Source of the DNA: Pseudarthrobacter sp. GA104
Lineage (GTDB): Bacteria; Actinomycetota; Actinomycetes; Actinomycetales; Micrococcaceae
NCBI RefSeq assembly: GCF_009741265.1
Contig: NZ_WOWL01000001.1
Coordinates: 806,001 to 870,000, forward strand
Length of the DNA stretch: 64,000 nt
Reading direction: 5' to 3'
The position numbers were made by a program, and so were the translations under genes. Below, one piece after another: positions 33,678 through 43,208 of this stretch. Position 1 is the stretch's first letter, and every line of letters starts with the position of its first letter. A model generated the notes under the pieces. That model was not told the DNA's origin, searched no databases, and saw only the letters and a list, made by a program, of their open reading frames with translations.

Positions 33678-34805
33678 ATGGAACCCCACCGACGCACTGC
33701 CAACGATGTGAGCGCTGTGCACGGCAACCTGGCGGGAATTACCGATCCCGTCAGCCGTTTGAACGGCCACCGCCCCGCAGCCATGGACGCTGCATCCTTC
33801 CACGCAGCGAGCCAGCGCATCCTCACGTCCGTTAATACAGTCATCGATGGGAAATCCGACGCCGCCAAACTGGCGCTGACCGTACTGCTGGCCCAGGGCC
33901 ACCTGCTGCTTGAAGATGTCCCGGGCGTAGGGAAGACACTCCTCGCCAAGACACTGGCACGCACCATCGACTGCACCGTCAACCGGATCCAGTTCACCCC
34001 GGACCTGTTGCCGTCCGATGTGACGGGCGTGTCCATCTACAACCAGGCCTCCCGGCTGTTTGAGTTCCGTCCGGGGGCTGTCTTCGCCAACATCGTCATC
34101 GGCGACGAAATCAACCGCGCCTCGGCCAAGACCCAGTCCGCGCTGCTTGAATGCATGGAAGAGCACCAGGTGACGGTGGACGGCAACTCGTACCGGCTCG
34201 ACGAGCCGTTCATGGTGGTCGCCACCCAGAACCCCATCGAAATGGAGGGGACCTACCCGCTGCCCGAGGCGCAACGGGACCGTTTCATGGCCAGGATCTC
34301 CATGGGATACCCGGACAAGGACGCCGAAATCGAGATGCTCGAAACGCATCAGGCAACCTCGCCCCTGGCCAAGGTTTCCGCCGTCGTCACTGCAGCTGAG
34401 GTGGCGGCCATGATCACCACCGTCCAGCAGGTTTACGTGTCCCAGGCTGTCAAGGAGTACACAGTGTCCGTGGGCAGGGCCACCAGGGAAAGCCCGCTGC
34501 TCCGGCTGGGTGCCAGCCCCCGGTCCATGCTGCAGCTGCTGCGCGCGGCGAAAGCCACCGCGGCCCTGGACGGGCGCGACTTCGTGCTGCCGGACGACGT
34601 CGTCCACCTCGCCGAAGCCGTGCTGGCACACAGGATCATCCTGGACCGGAAGGCCGCTGGTGCCGGGGAGACCCCCCACAGTGTCCTGCGGGGCATCCTG
34701 TCGCGCTTGCCCGTCACGTCCGGGACCGCTGGAGCCGGCACAAGGGCCCCTGCCCCTGCCGGCAGGACGGCTGCCCCGGTCACCGGCCTGGGCAGGAACC
34801 GCTAG
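33678..34805 (+). CDS. MoxR-family AAA+ ATPase
   Basis: A chaperone-like AAA+ protein, often encoded with DUF58 and transglutaminase or VWA partners as here. The ~375-residue protein has Walker A LEDVPGVGKTLLAKTL (about 78-93), Walker B IVIGDEINRASAKTQ, and sensor 1 VVATQNPIEMEG. A Pro/Ala-rich tail of ~35 residues follows. ATG 33678 has GAAAGG 7 nt upstream; a TTG at 33672 would add two residues. It starts an operon with the DUF58 and transglutaminase genes. The substrate is not known. Confidence 0.94.
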   Translation: MEPHRRTANDVSAVHGNLAGITDPVSRLNGHRPAAMDAASFHAASQRILTSVNTVIDGKSDAAKLALTVLLAQGHLLLEDVPGVGKTLLAKTLARTIDCTVNRIQFTPDLLPSDVTGVSIYNQASRLFEFRPGAVFANIVIGDEINRASAKTQSALLECMEEHQVTVDGNSYRLDEPFMVVATQNPIEMEGTYPLPEAQRDRFMARISMGYPDKDAEIEMLETHQATSPLAKVSAVVTAAEVAAMITTVQQVYVSQAVKEYTVSVGRATRESPLLRLGASPRSMLQLLRAAKATAALDGRDFVLPDDVVHLAEAVLAHRIILDRKAAGAGETPHSVLRGILSRLPVTSGTAGAGTRAPAPAGRTAAPVTGLGRNR

Positions 34806-34815
34806 GCGGCTACCC

Positions 34816-36255
34816 ATGGCACTGCTGGACAAAGTGCCCCGGCACCTCTTCACCACCCGCGGCTGGGGCATGATCACCGCCGGGGGCATCGCCCTCGGAG
34901 CTGCGTACATCATGGGCCGCAGGGACTTGTTGACGTTGAGCGTGCTGCTCATAGTCCTTCCTTTGGTTTCCCTTGCCGGGATCCGGCTGGTGAAACCCAG
35001 GTTCCAGGTGTACCGGGAGTTCAACCCCTCCCCCGTGGAAACCTCCGCGCCCACGACCGTCCGGCTCGCGGTGGCCAGGACGGGAACCGGCAGCGGCCGG
35101 GCCACCATGGAGGAGCGGTTGCCTGCCCGCCTGGGCGAGTCGCCGGCATTCCGTTTCCCTTCCCGCTCCGCCACAGGGGGCACCAGCCGGTACGAGTACC
35201 ACCTGCGCTCAGCCCGGCGCGGGCAGTTCCTCATTGGCCCGGTGACGGCTGAGTTCACGGACCCGTTCGGCCTTTCGCTGCACCGCCAGGCGATTGACGA
35301 CGGCGACATCCTCACCGTGACGCCTGCCGCCGTCGTGCTTCCCCTGACCGGGCTGGCCGGCGCCCGGGGCAACGACGGCATCACGGCCACCAGGATCCGG
35401 GCCAATCCCAGCGACGACGACGTCATGACCCGCGAGTACCGGCACGGGGATCCCATGCGGCGGGTGCATTGGGCCGCCACTGCACGCCACGGCGACCTCA
35501 TGGTGCGTCAGGAGGAGTCGGTCACCACCCCCGAGGCAACAATCGTCATGGACCACCGGTACAGCGCGTTTTCCGGGGGCTCCGCAGGTCCGGCCGGGCA
35601 GGCTGGCCAGGACGGGCCCTCCATGGCCAGCAGCGCGGCCTTCGAGTGGAGCGTTGTGGCGGTCATGTCGATCAGCGCGCACCTGGCGGAGCGAAACTAC
35701 GCCCTGCGCCTGCTGGACACCGGCGGCGGGCCTGCCTTCCTGCACTCGCCGTCCGCTCCCGAACCTGATGTTGAGGAGTACAGCGGCGGTGCCGGGCTCC
35801 AGTCCATCGGAGAAAGCCTTGCGGCCATCCAGCTGACCGGATCCCACCACGCCCGCCGCGACAATGTCCTTCACGAGTGGGCGGCCCGGGCGGCCACTCG
35901 CGACCGCACGTCCCATGACCCGGGGCCGGAGGCTTTCGACGACCTCCTCATGGACAAGCTGTCCGCACACCGCATGCGGGGTCCGGTGATCGCGGTGCTC
36001 GGAACCATTAGCCGCATGGAGGCCCTTGCGCTTGCCCCGGCGGCAGGCTACGCCACCAATGCCTTTGCCATCATCGCTGCCGAAAGGCCCGCAGAGTACG
36101 CGGATGTCCTGGAGGTGCTCCGCCAGGGAGGCTGGCGGGCAGTGGCCGTTGCCCCCTCGGTTCCCGTAGCGGCGGCCTGGAGCCAGTTCGACCAGGACCT
36201 TGCCATACCCGCCCCGACCGCCGACGTCCGCCGCGGAACGGGGGTGTCCCGGTGA
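34816..36255 (+). CDS. DUF58 domain membrane protein
   Basis: A 479-residue protein with two N-terminal membrane helices (about residues 14-55, MITAGGIALGAAYIMG and LTLSVLLIVLPLVSLAG) and a soluble domain with the DUF58 signature REYRHGDPMRRVHWAATARH near residue 210. Some members resemble VWA/MIDAS folds and act with MoxR ATPases. ATG 34816 is preferred because it lies 10 nt after the MoxR stop; the longer upstream frame runs inside MoxR. The stop overlaps the next gene's GTG (GTGA at 36252). Confidence 0.92.
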   Translation: MALLDKVPRHLFTTRGWGMITAGGIALGAAYIMGRRDLLTLSVLLIVLPLVSLAGIRLVKPRFQVYREFNPSPVETSAPTTVRLAVARTGTGSGRATMEERLPARLGESPAFRFPSRSATGGTSRYEYHLRSARRGQFLIGPVTAEFTDPFGLSLHRQAIDDGDILTVTPAAVVLPLTGLAGARGNDGITATRIRANPSDDDVMTREYRHGDPMRRVHWAATARHGDLMVRQEESVTTPEATIVMDHRYSAFSGGSAGPAGQAGQDGPSMASSAAFEWSVVAVMSISAHLAERNYALRLLDTGGGPAFLHSPSAPEPDVEEYSGGAGLQSIGESLAAIQLTGSHHARRDNVLHEWAARAATRDRTSHDPGPEAFDDLLMDKLSAHRMRGPVIAVLGTISRMEALALAPAAGYATNAFAIIAAERPAEYADVLEVLRQGGWRAVAVAPSVPVAAAWSQFDQDLAIPAPTADVRRGTGVSR

Positions 36256-38789
36256 CCATGGCACCAGCCCGCAGGCACGGAACAGACCTGCCGTCCGGGA
36301 CGCCTGGTGGAAACCCCGCCGCCCGGCCCCCGGTGGGCGCCTACCCCTGGGCCATGGCCGGAGCGATCGCCGTGGCCGTGTGCGGTGCCGCCCTTTCGCT
36401 GAACGGCGTGCTCCGGGGCTGGGGCTGGTACTGGCCGGTGCTGACCACCGTCCTGGTGGTCAGTTTCACCCTGGCCGCCCTCCGGTCCCTGCGCGCGCAG
36501 CCTCTGCTCGTGACGGCCGGCGGGTTCCTTTCCCTGGGTGCCATCCTGACGCTGACTTTTTTCCGCAGCTCAAGCTTTGCCGGGCTTGTCCCCACCGGAG
36601 GCAGCTTTGCCGAACTGGACCGCCTGGTCCGGCGCGCCAGCGAGACTGTTCTCTCCGAGACCGCGCCCGTGGCGCCCAATGTAGGCATCGTCATGATTAC
36701 CTGCGCTGTCCTGGGCCTGGCGGTGATCCTGGTGGATGCACTTGCGCTGCCGCTCGGCATGCCGGCCGCTACCGGGGTGGGGCTGCTGGCCATCCTGGTG
36801 GTGCCCGCGATGATCAAGCCGCAGAGCGTAGGCTTCTGGGGATTCGCCGCAACAGTTGCCGGATACCTGATGATCCTTGCCTGCAGCCAGTATTTCGCCC
36901 CCGATGCCCGGCTCCAGACCGATGCCGCCCGGAGTCCGGGCCACCTGCGGCGTGCCGTTCTCACGGGGTCCGTTGCACTCGCCGCAACCCTGGTGGCGCC
37001 CCTGGCCATTCCCGGCTTCGACCAGGGCACCTTCCCGCAAGGATCCCGCCTCAATCCGTGGGGCACGTCAACAGGACTGAACCCCATGATCACCCTGGGC
37101 AACAGCCTGCGCACTCCCGACGGAAGCGGGCGGATCACCTACGCCACCAATGCCGCCGCCCCGCTGTACCTGCGCTCGGTCACCGTGGACAATTTCGACG
37201 GCGAATCCTGGGGCCCCGACGACCGTGACGCTTCCCGCCTGCCGATGGGCGGCAGGATCGACCCTGGCTATACGGTGCTTGCCGACGAACAGCTCCGGCT
37301 GGTCACGGCCATCGACGCCGGCAGTTTCAACAGCCCCTACCTTCCCGCACCGTATGCCCCCGAAACGGTCCGCGGGCTCAGCGGCCGGTGGACCTGGGAC
37401 CCGGCGACCTTGAGCATCAAGGGATCCGGCACCACAACATCACGAAGGCAGGAGTACCTGGTGACGTCCTCCGTGCCCAAACTGACGGCAGCGCTCCTGG
37501 ATCAATCCTCCGCAGCAGTCCAGGGCATCCCCGAGGACTTCACCCGGATCCCCGGCAACGTTCCCGACATTGTGCGCGCCACCGCCGATACCGTCGCCGG
37601 GACAGGCACGCCGTACCAGAAAGCGATGGCGATCCAGAAGTACCTGCGTTCCGCCGCGTTCACCTACTCACTGCAGTCTCCGGTGCAGGGCGGCTACGAC
37701 GGCAACGGGCTCTCGGTGCTGGCTGACTTCCTCGAGCAGAAGAGCGGATACTGCATCCATTACGCGTCCGCCATGGCCGTCATGGCGAGGCTGGAAGGTA
37801 TCCCCAGCCGGATCGCCGTAGGCTACGCCCCCGGCAGGCTCACGGGTGCCACCGTATCCGTGGCCGGTCAGGGAGCGCTCCCCGAATATGAGGTGGATGC
37901 GCGTGATGCCCACGCGTGGCCGGAACTTTACTTCCAGGGCCTCGGCTGGGTGCCCTTCGAGCCCACTCCGTCCCGCGGTGTGGTCCCCGAATACGCCACG
38001 GAATCATCGGTATCTGCCTCCCCCGACGCACTGGACAACAACCAGGACCTGGTTCCCGGCGCCACGCCCGCTCCCGTTCCTGCACCCAGCACCACTCCCC
38101 TGCCCGCCCCCGGCGGTGGCGGCGGAAGCGCTGACGCCGGCGTCCAGCTCCTGCCGTGGCTCCTGGGCGCCGGCGGCGTCCTGGCGGTGGCGCTCCTTGC
38201 GGCCGCCCCCAGGATGGTTCGGGCGGGAATCCGGGCACGGCGGCTCCGGCCGCAGGACCCCGGCAAGGCCGTGCCCATGGGATGGCGCGAACTGCTGGAC
38301 CTCGGCACCGACTACGGACTGCCCCCAGGCGCCAGCGAGACACCCCGGGCCTATTCGGCGCGGCTCCGTGGCACCCTGCTGGGAGACCCGGAAGGCGTGG
38401 ACCGGCCCGCGCACCAGGCAGCCGCTGCCCTCACGGAAGAGTTCGAACGCCACAGCTACGGCCGCCCGCCCCGCACCATACCGGAACAGGATACCGATGA
38501 CGCAAAGTCCCGGTCCGCCCGGGACAGGGCAACGGCCATGGCAGCCGAAGTCGGGGCCGTGGAAGAAACACTGCGCGCCAATGCTCCGCTCAGGCAGCGG
38601 CTGCAGGCCGCCTGGGTGCCGCCGTCGGTCATGGGCGGCCTGGGGCGCTTCCTCGCCGCCCCGTTCCGCTCCACTGGCCGCGCCATTGGCCGGGTCCTGG
38701 CCAGGACGGCAAAAGCCGCCGCACGCTCCTGGCCTGTTCCTTCCAGGCCCGGACCGCGCGACGGCGTCCACCGGCGAAGCGGGGGCTGA
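36252..38789 (+). CDS. TgpA-like transglutaminase-domain membrane protein (DUF3488)
   Basis: An 845-residue protein with an N-terminal membrane part of about seven helices (roughly residues 35-250), an external transglutaminase-like domain, and a C-terminal helix (about 640) plus cytosolic tail. The catalytic pair is seen: Cys501 in KSGYCIHYASAMAVMARLEG and His554 in DARDAHAWPELYF; the usual third residue position reads GWVPFEPTPS. A proline-rich linker precedes the last helix. GTG 36252 overlaps the DUF58 stop; ATG 36258 is two codons later. MoxR-DUF58-TgpA is a recurrent actinobacterial operon; its substrate is unknown. Confidence 0.93.
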   Translation: MTMAPARRHGTDLPSGTPGGNPAARPPVGAYPWAMAGAIAVAVCGAALSLNGVLRGWGWYWPVLTTVLVVSFTLAALRSLRAQPLLVTAGGFLSLGAILTLTFFRSSSFAGLVPTGGSFAELDRLVRRASETVLSETAPVAPNVGIVMITCAVLGLAVILVDALALPLGMPAATGVGLLAILVVPAMIKPQSVGFWGFAATVAGYLMILACSQYFAPDARLQTDAARSPGHLRRAVLTGSVALAATLVAPLAIPGFDQGTFPQGSRLNPWGTSTGLNPMITLGNSLRTPDGSGRITYATNAAAPLYLRSVTVDNFDGESWGPDDRDASRLPMGGRIDPGYTVLADEQLRLVTAIDAGSFNSPYLPAPYAPETVRGLSGRWTWDPATLSIKGSGTTTSRRQEYLVTSSVPKLTAALLDQSSAAVQGIPEDFTRIPGNVPDIVRATADTVAGTGTPYQKAMAIQKYLRSAAFTYSLQSPVQGGYDGNGLSVLADFLEQKSGYCIHYASAMAVMARLEGIPSRIAVGYAPGRLTGATVSVAGQGALPEYEVDARDAHAWPELYFQGLGWVPFEPTPSRGVVPEYATESSVSASPDALDNNQDLVPGATPAPVPAPSTTPLPAPGGGGGSADAGVQLLPWLLGAGGVLAVALLAAAPRMVRAGIRARRLRPQDPGKAVPMGWRELLDLGTDYGLPPGASETPRAYSARLRGTLLGDPEGVDRPAHQAAAALTEEFERHSYGRPPRTIPEQDTDDAKSRSARDRATAMAAEVGAVEETLRANAPLRQRLQAAWVPPSVMGGLGRFLAAPFRSTGRAIGRVLARTAKAAARSWPVPSRPGPRDGVHRRSGG

Positions 38790-38808
38790 CCGCTACCAGC
38801 CCGTCGAC

Positions 38809-40308
38809 TTATCCGGCGTAGGGATCGGCGATGCCGATGTACTGCGTGTAGAGGTACTCCTCGATGCCTTCGAGGCCGCCCTCACGTCCCAGGCCGGACT
38901 GCTTGACTCCGCCGAACGGGGCAGCCGCGTTTGAAATGACGCCGGCGTTCAGGCCGAGCATGCCGGTCTCGAGGCGCTCGCCCATCCGGATGCCGCGGTT
39001 CAGGTCCTTGGTGAAGACGTAGGCCACCAGCCCGTATTCGGTGTTGTTGGCCAGGCGGACGGCGTCGTCCTCGCTGCTGAAGGTGATGATCGGGGCCACG
39101 GGGCCGAAGATTTCCTCGGACAGGATCCGGGTGCCCTCCGTGACCCCGGACAGGATCGTGGGCTGGTAGAAGTAGCCCGGACCCTCCACCGGTCCGCCGC
39201 CCACGATGGCTTTCGCGCCGGAGGCAACAGCGTCGGAGACCAGTTCATGGACCTTGTCCCGGCTCTTGGCATCAATAAGCGGGCCCACTTTGGACTCAGG
39301 CTCGGTGCCGCGTGCGGTGGTCATGTCCTTCATTTTCGCGGCGAACTTCTCCGCGAACTCGGCGGCGATGGACTCGTGCACGATGAAGCGGTTCGCTGCC
39401 GTGCAGGCCTCCCCCATGTTGCGGAGCTTGGCGAGCATCGCCCCTGCGACGGCGGCATCCAGGTCAGCGTCCTCGAACACCACGAACGGGGCGTTGCCGC
39501 CCAGCTCCATGGAGGTGCGCAGGACTGTTCCGGACGCATCGGCGAGCAGGCGGCGGCCCACTTCCGTGGAGCCGGTGAACGAGAGCTTCCGCAGCCGGGA
39601 GTCCTTGATCAGCGGGCCGGTGGTGGCACCTGCCGTCGAGGTGGGGATGACATTCAGCACGCCCGCCGGCAGGCCGGCTTCCATCATGACGGCGGCAAAG
39701 AGCTGGGAGGTCAGCGGGGTAAGGTTCGCCGACTTCAGGACCATGGTGCAGCCGGCGGCGACAGCGGGGGCGATCTTGCGGGTGGCCATGGCCAGCGGGA
39801 AGTTCCAGGGCGTGATGAGCAAACAGGGGCCCACCGGCTTCTTGGTCACGAGCAGGCGCGACTTGCCGTCCGGAGACACGGAGTAGCGGCCGAAGGCCCG
39901 GACGGCTTCCTCCGAGAACCAGCGCAGGAACTCTGCGCCGTAGGTGACCTCGCCGCGGGCTTCGGCCAGCGGCTTGCCCATTTCCATTGTCATCAGCAAC
40001 GCGAAGTCCTCGGCGCGCTCGGTCACCAGTTCAAAGGCACGGCGGAGGATTTCGCCCCGCTCGCGGGGAGGAACCTTCGCCCAGGACTCCTGCGCGGCGG
40101 CGGCCGCGTCCAGGGCTGCGGCACCGTCCTCGGGCCCGGCGTCGGCAAGGCTCAGCAGCACCTTCCCGGTGGCGGGATCTTCGACGTCGAAGGTCTTCCC
40201 GGAGATGGCATCGCGCCATTCGCCGTTGATGAGCAGGCCAGTGGGGATAGTGGCCAGAAGGGCGCTTTCGCGGTCTGCGGAAACGGCCGGCTGTGCAGTG
40301 ACAGTCAC
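38809..40308 (-). CDS. gabD: Succinate-semialdehyde dehydrogenase [NAD(P)+]
   Basis: Oxidises succinate semialdehyde to succinate, in GABA or related degradation. The 499-residue ALDH has ELGGNAPFVVFEDADLDAAV, the catalytic Cys in NMGEACTAANRFIVHES, the NAD segment KKPVGPCLLITPWNFPLAMA and a late LNAGVISNAAAPFGGVKQSG. The close match to the GabD pattern (VISNAAAPFGG) favours this over other ALDHs. It ends 19 nt from the convergent transglutaminase gene. Upstream lies the perfect palindrome at 40451. No gabT or GABA permease is in the window. Confidence 0.9.
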   Translation of the reverse strand: MTVTAQPAVSADRESALLATIPTGLLINGEWRDAISGKTFDVEDPATGKVLLSLADAGPEDGAAALDAAAAAQESWAKVPPRERGEILRRAFELVTERAEDFALLMTMEMGKPLAEARGEVTYGAEFLRWFSEEAVRAFGRYSVSPDGKSRLLVTKKPVGPCLLITPWNFPLAMATRKIAPAVAAGCTMVLKSANLTPLTSQLFAAVMMEAGLPAGVLNVIPTSTAGATTGPLIKDSRLRKLSFTGSTEVGRRLLADASGTVLRTSMELGGNAPFVVFEDADLDAAVAGAMLAKLRNMGEACTAANRFIVHESIAAEFAEKFAAKMKDMTTARGTEPESKVGPLIDAKSRDKVHELVSDAVASGAKAIVGGGPVEGPGYFYQPTILSGVTEGTRILSEEIFGPVAPIITFSSEDDAVRLANNTEYGLVAYVFTKDLNRGIRMGERLETGMLGLNAGVISNAAAPFGGVKQSGLGREGGLEGIEEYLYTQYIGIADPYAG

Positions 40309-40450
40309 GATGACTCCCTCGTCAGTAGGGTTGGTGCAGCCCGTCGGCAGCGGCCGGAGTGACCGGGCCCATACAGGCTGGATTACTGCCAGACTACTGC
40401 GGCGGCTTCACGCTGGTCTACGCCGTTGCGCACTGCCGGTCCGCGCTGGT

Positions 40451-40468
40451 GCTGTGCAGCTGCACAGC
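40451..40468. promoter_or_regulatory. 18-bp perfect palindrome upstream of gabD
   Basis: GCTGTGCAGCTGCACAGC is identical on both strands. It is 143 nt before the gabD start (40308) and 24 nt past the rsmI stop (40493), both leftward. It could be a gabD operator or the rsmI terminator stem; no T-tract is near, so an operator is somewhat favoured. Confidence 0.5.
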
Positions 40469-40492
40469 CGGTGCGGGTGCGGCCAGGGATTC

Positions 40493-41368
40493 TCAGCGGG
40501 CCGCCAAAACGGCTGAATAGAGCTCCCTTTTGCTCACCCGGACGTCCTCCGCGACGGCTGCAACGGCTTCCTTGAGCCGGATGCCCTGGGCCACGAGTTC
40601 GTTAACTGCCGCCACGTGGTCCTCCGGCGTCCCTGCCGCCTGGTCCGGCGCGCCGCCCAGGACAACGGCGATCTCTCCCTTGATCTCCGTGCTTTCCGCC
40701 CAAGCCAGAAGTTCACCGAGGGTGCCACGGATTACTTCTTCATACGTTTTGGTCAGTTCGCGGCACACCGCACCGGGACGGTCCGGCCCGAACCGTTCGC
40801 GCAGTGCCCGGAGCATGGCCTCCAACCGGTGCGGCGCTTCGAAGAACACCATGGTCCGCTGCTCGCCTGCCAGGTCCGCGAGCCGCGAGGCCCTCTCCCC
40901 TGCCTTCCGTGGAAGGAAGCCTTCAAAGCAGAACCGGTCCGTGGGCAGGCCGGACAACGCCAGGGCGGTGAGCACTGCCGATGGCCCGGGCACGGCGGTG
41001 ACCGTCAGGCCCGCCGCCACGGCACCTTGCACCAGCCGGAACCCGGGGTCCGACACCGAGGGCATGCCGGCGTCGGTGACCATGACCAGGGTGTTCCCCG
41101 CCCGAACCTGGTCCAGCAGCTCGGCGGTCTTCGCGGCCTCATTGTGTTCGTGGTAGCTGATGATCCGTCCGGCCACGGTCACGCCGAGGCTCTGGACCAG
41201 GCGGTGCAGCCGGCGCGTGTCCTCGGCGGCCACGATGTCAGCGGTTCCCAGCAGCTCCACCAGCCTTGCGGAAGCGTCCCCGGTATTGCCGATTGGAGTG
41301 GCGGCAAGCACGATGCGCCCTGGAGTTGCCGGGCCGGAATCTGGAGGGGTGCTGGGGTTAGGGTCCAC
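40493..41368 (-). CDS. rsmI: 16S rRNA (cytidine1402-2'-O)-methyltransferase
   Basis: Methylates the 2'-hydroxyl of C1402 in 16S rRNA. The 291-residue protein has the tetrapyrrole-methylase fold: GRIVLAATPIGNTGDASARL near residue 18, the ADIVAAEDTRRLHRLVQSLG segment, VMVTDAGMPSVSDPGFRLV, and VTAVPGPSAVLTALALSGLP. The C-terminal part includes AVNELVAQGIRLKEAVAAVA. The gene is divergent from the mannosyltransferase at 41415, an arrangement common in actinobacteria. Confidence 0.96.
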   Translation of the reverse strand: MDPNPSTPPDSGPATPGRIVLAATPIGNTGDASARLVELLGTADIVAAEDTRRLHRLVQSLGVTVAGRIISYHEHNEAAKTAELLDQVRAGNTLVMVTDAGMPSVSDPGFRLVQGAVAAGLTVTAVPGPSAVLTALALSGLPTDRFCFEGFLPRKAGERASRLADLAGEQRTMVFFEAPHRLEAMLRALRERFGPDRPGAVCRELTKTYEEVIRGTLGELLAWAESTEIKGEIAVVLGGAPDQAAGTPEDHVAAVNELVAQGIRLKEAVAAVAEDVRVSKRELYSAVLAAR

Positions 41369-41414
41369 GCCACCAGCCTACTGCTGCGGAGGACTGCCGG
41401 CCGCAAACGGTAGC

Positions 41415-43141
41415 ATGGGGCTCGTGACGCAGACCTCGACGCGGCCGGGCGGGACCGGACACGCCGCCCCCGCAGCAGCAGGCAGCGAAACAGGGGGGAC
41501 CCCGGGCGGTCCGGGGAGTACCGCAAAACGGCCGTGGGTCAGCCGCCCCGCCGAGGCGTTCACGGTGGAATCCCTCACAGCCAGGCTCCTCGGCAGCGTC
41601 CAAACATGGCGCGACTACCCGCCGTCGCTGCGGCTGTGGCTCCTGCTGGTTCCCGTCCTGGCTGCCCTCGTCGGCGGGATCCTGCGGCTTGTCCGGCTCG
41701 AGGCGCCGCCCAAGCTGGTCTTTGACGAAACGTATTACGTGAAGGACGCGTACTCCTACCTGATCAGCGGCTACGAACGCAGCTGGCCGGACAAGGCCAA
41801 TGACGCGTTCAACTCCGGAAACCCCGGAGTGCTGCTGGAGTCCCCGAGTACGTGGTCCATCCGCCCGTGGGCAAGTGGATGATTGCGGCGGGCATGTGGC
41901 TTTTCGGCCCTGACAACCCGTTTGGGTGGCGCTTCTCCGCCGCGCTGACCGGCACCCTGTCCATCCTGCTGCTGTCGCTGATCGCCCTGAAGCTGTTCCG
42001 GTCCCTTCCGCTGGCCGGAGCCGCGGGACTCCTCCTGGCCGTGGACGGCCACCACCTGGTGATGTCCCGGACCTCGCTGCTCGATATCTTCCTTATGTTC
42101 TGGGTTCTCGCCGCGTTTGGCGCCCTGCTGCTTGACCGGGATGACGGCCGGCGCCGGCTCGCGGTTCGGCTGGCCCGTGCTGCCGCAGGAAACGGCGGCA
42201 TCCCCACGGCGGCCCACCTGCTCTCCGGCCCCTGGCTGGGCGTCCGCTGGTGGCGGGTAACGGCAGGAATCTGCCTGGGGCTCGCAATCGGGACCAAATG
42301 GTCCGGCCTGTTTTTCCTGGCCGGGTTTGGACTGCTCACCGTCCTGTGGGACCTGAGCGCCCGGCGCGTGGCAGGCATCCGCGGCTGGATCAGCGGAGGC
42401 GTCATCAAGGACGGCATCCCGGCATTCCTTAGCACCGTTCCGGTGGCCGGTGTCGTCTACGCGGCCACGTGGACAGGCTGGTTCCGGTCCGAACATGCGT
42501 ACTTCCGCCGGTGGGCCGAGGGCAACCCCTCCGCCGAGTGGGGCTGGCTGCCAGACTCTGTCCGCTCGCTGGCCCATTACCACCAGGAGGCCTACACGTT
42601 CCACCAGGGCCTGGGCTCGGAGCACCCGTACGAGGCATCTGCCTGGAGCTGGCTGGTACTCGGCAGGCCGACGTCGTTCTTTTACGAATCGCCCCAACAG
42701 GGCACACCCGGCTGTGCAGTGGAAAAATGCACCTCTGCGATCCTGTCCGTGGGAAACCCGCTGATCTGGTGGGGTGCGGCGATAGCCCTGGTGGTCCTCC
42801 TGTTCTGGTGGGCCGGGCGCCGGGACTGGCGCGCCGGAGCGGTGCTGGCCGGCGTGGCCGCAGGATACCTGCCATGGTTCCTGTACCCCGAACGGACCAT
42901 GTTCTACTTCTACGCGGTCTCCTTTGAACCGTTCCTCATCCTGGCCCTGACATACTGCCTGGGGCTCGTCCTGGGCAAGGCCGCCGACCCGCCCTGGCGC
43001 CGCCGCTCGGGGCTCTACCTGGTTGCCCTTTTTGTGGCGGCCGCCGTCCTCCTGTCGGCCTTCTTCTATCCTGTCTGGGCCGCCGAAACCATTCCCTACG
43101 AGGACTGGAAAGTCCGGATGTGGATGCCGTCCTGGATCTAG
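41415..43141 (+). pseudogene. Protein O-mannosyltransferase (PMT), split by a one-base frameshift
   Basis: A dolichyl-phosphate-mannose-protein mannosyltransferase that adds mannose to secreted proteins. The first part (41415-41882, or from GTG 41424) has a proline/glycine-rich start, a first helix (LRLWLLLVPVLAALVGGIL) and the PMT signature FDETYYVKDAYSYL. The rest runs in another frame from about 41842 to 43141 (VHPPVGKWMIAAGMWLFGP, several helices, and the PMT C-terminal four-helix region ending MWMPSWI). At 41842-41845 the run CCCC would need one extra C to read ESPEYVVHPPVGKW continuously. So it is a recent frameshift or sequencing error, not a decayed gene; the reading frame is otherwise intact. 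It is divergent from rsmI. Confidence 0.85.
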
Positions 43142-43208
43142 GGCAGGATGGCATCAGACCCCCAACGGAGCCGCTGCCGCGGCGTGGCAGCGGAAACGGA
43201 GACCTGAT

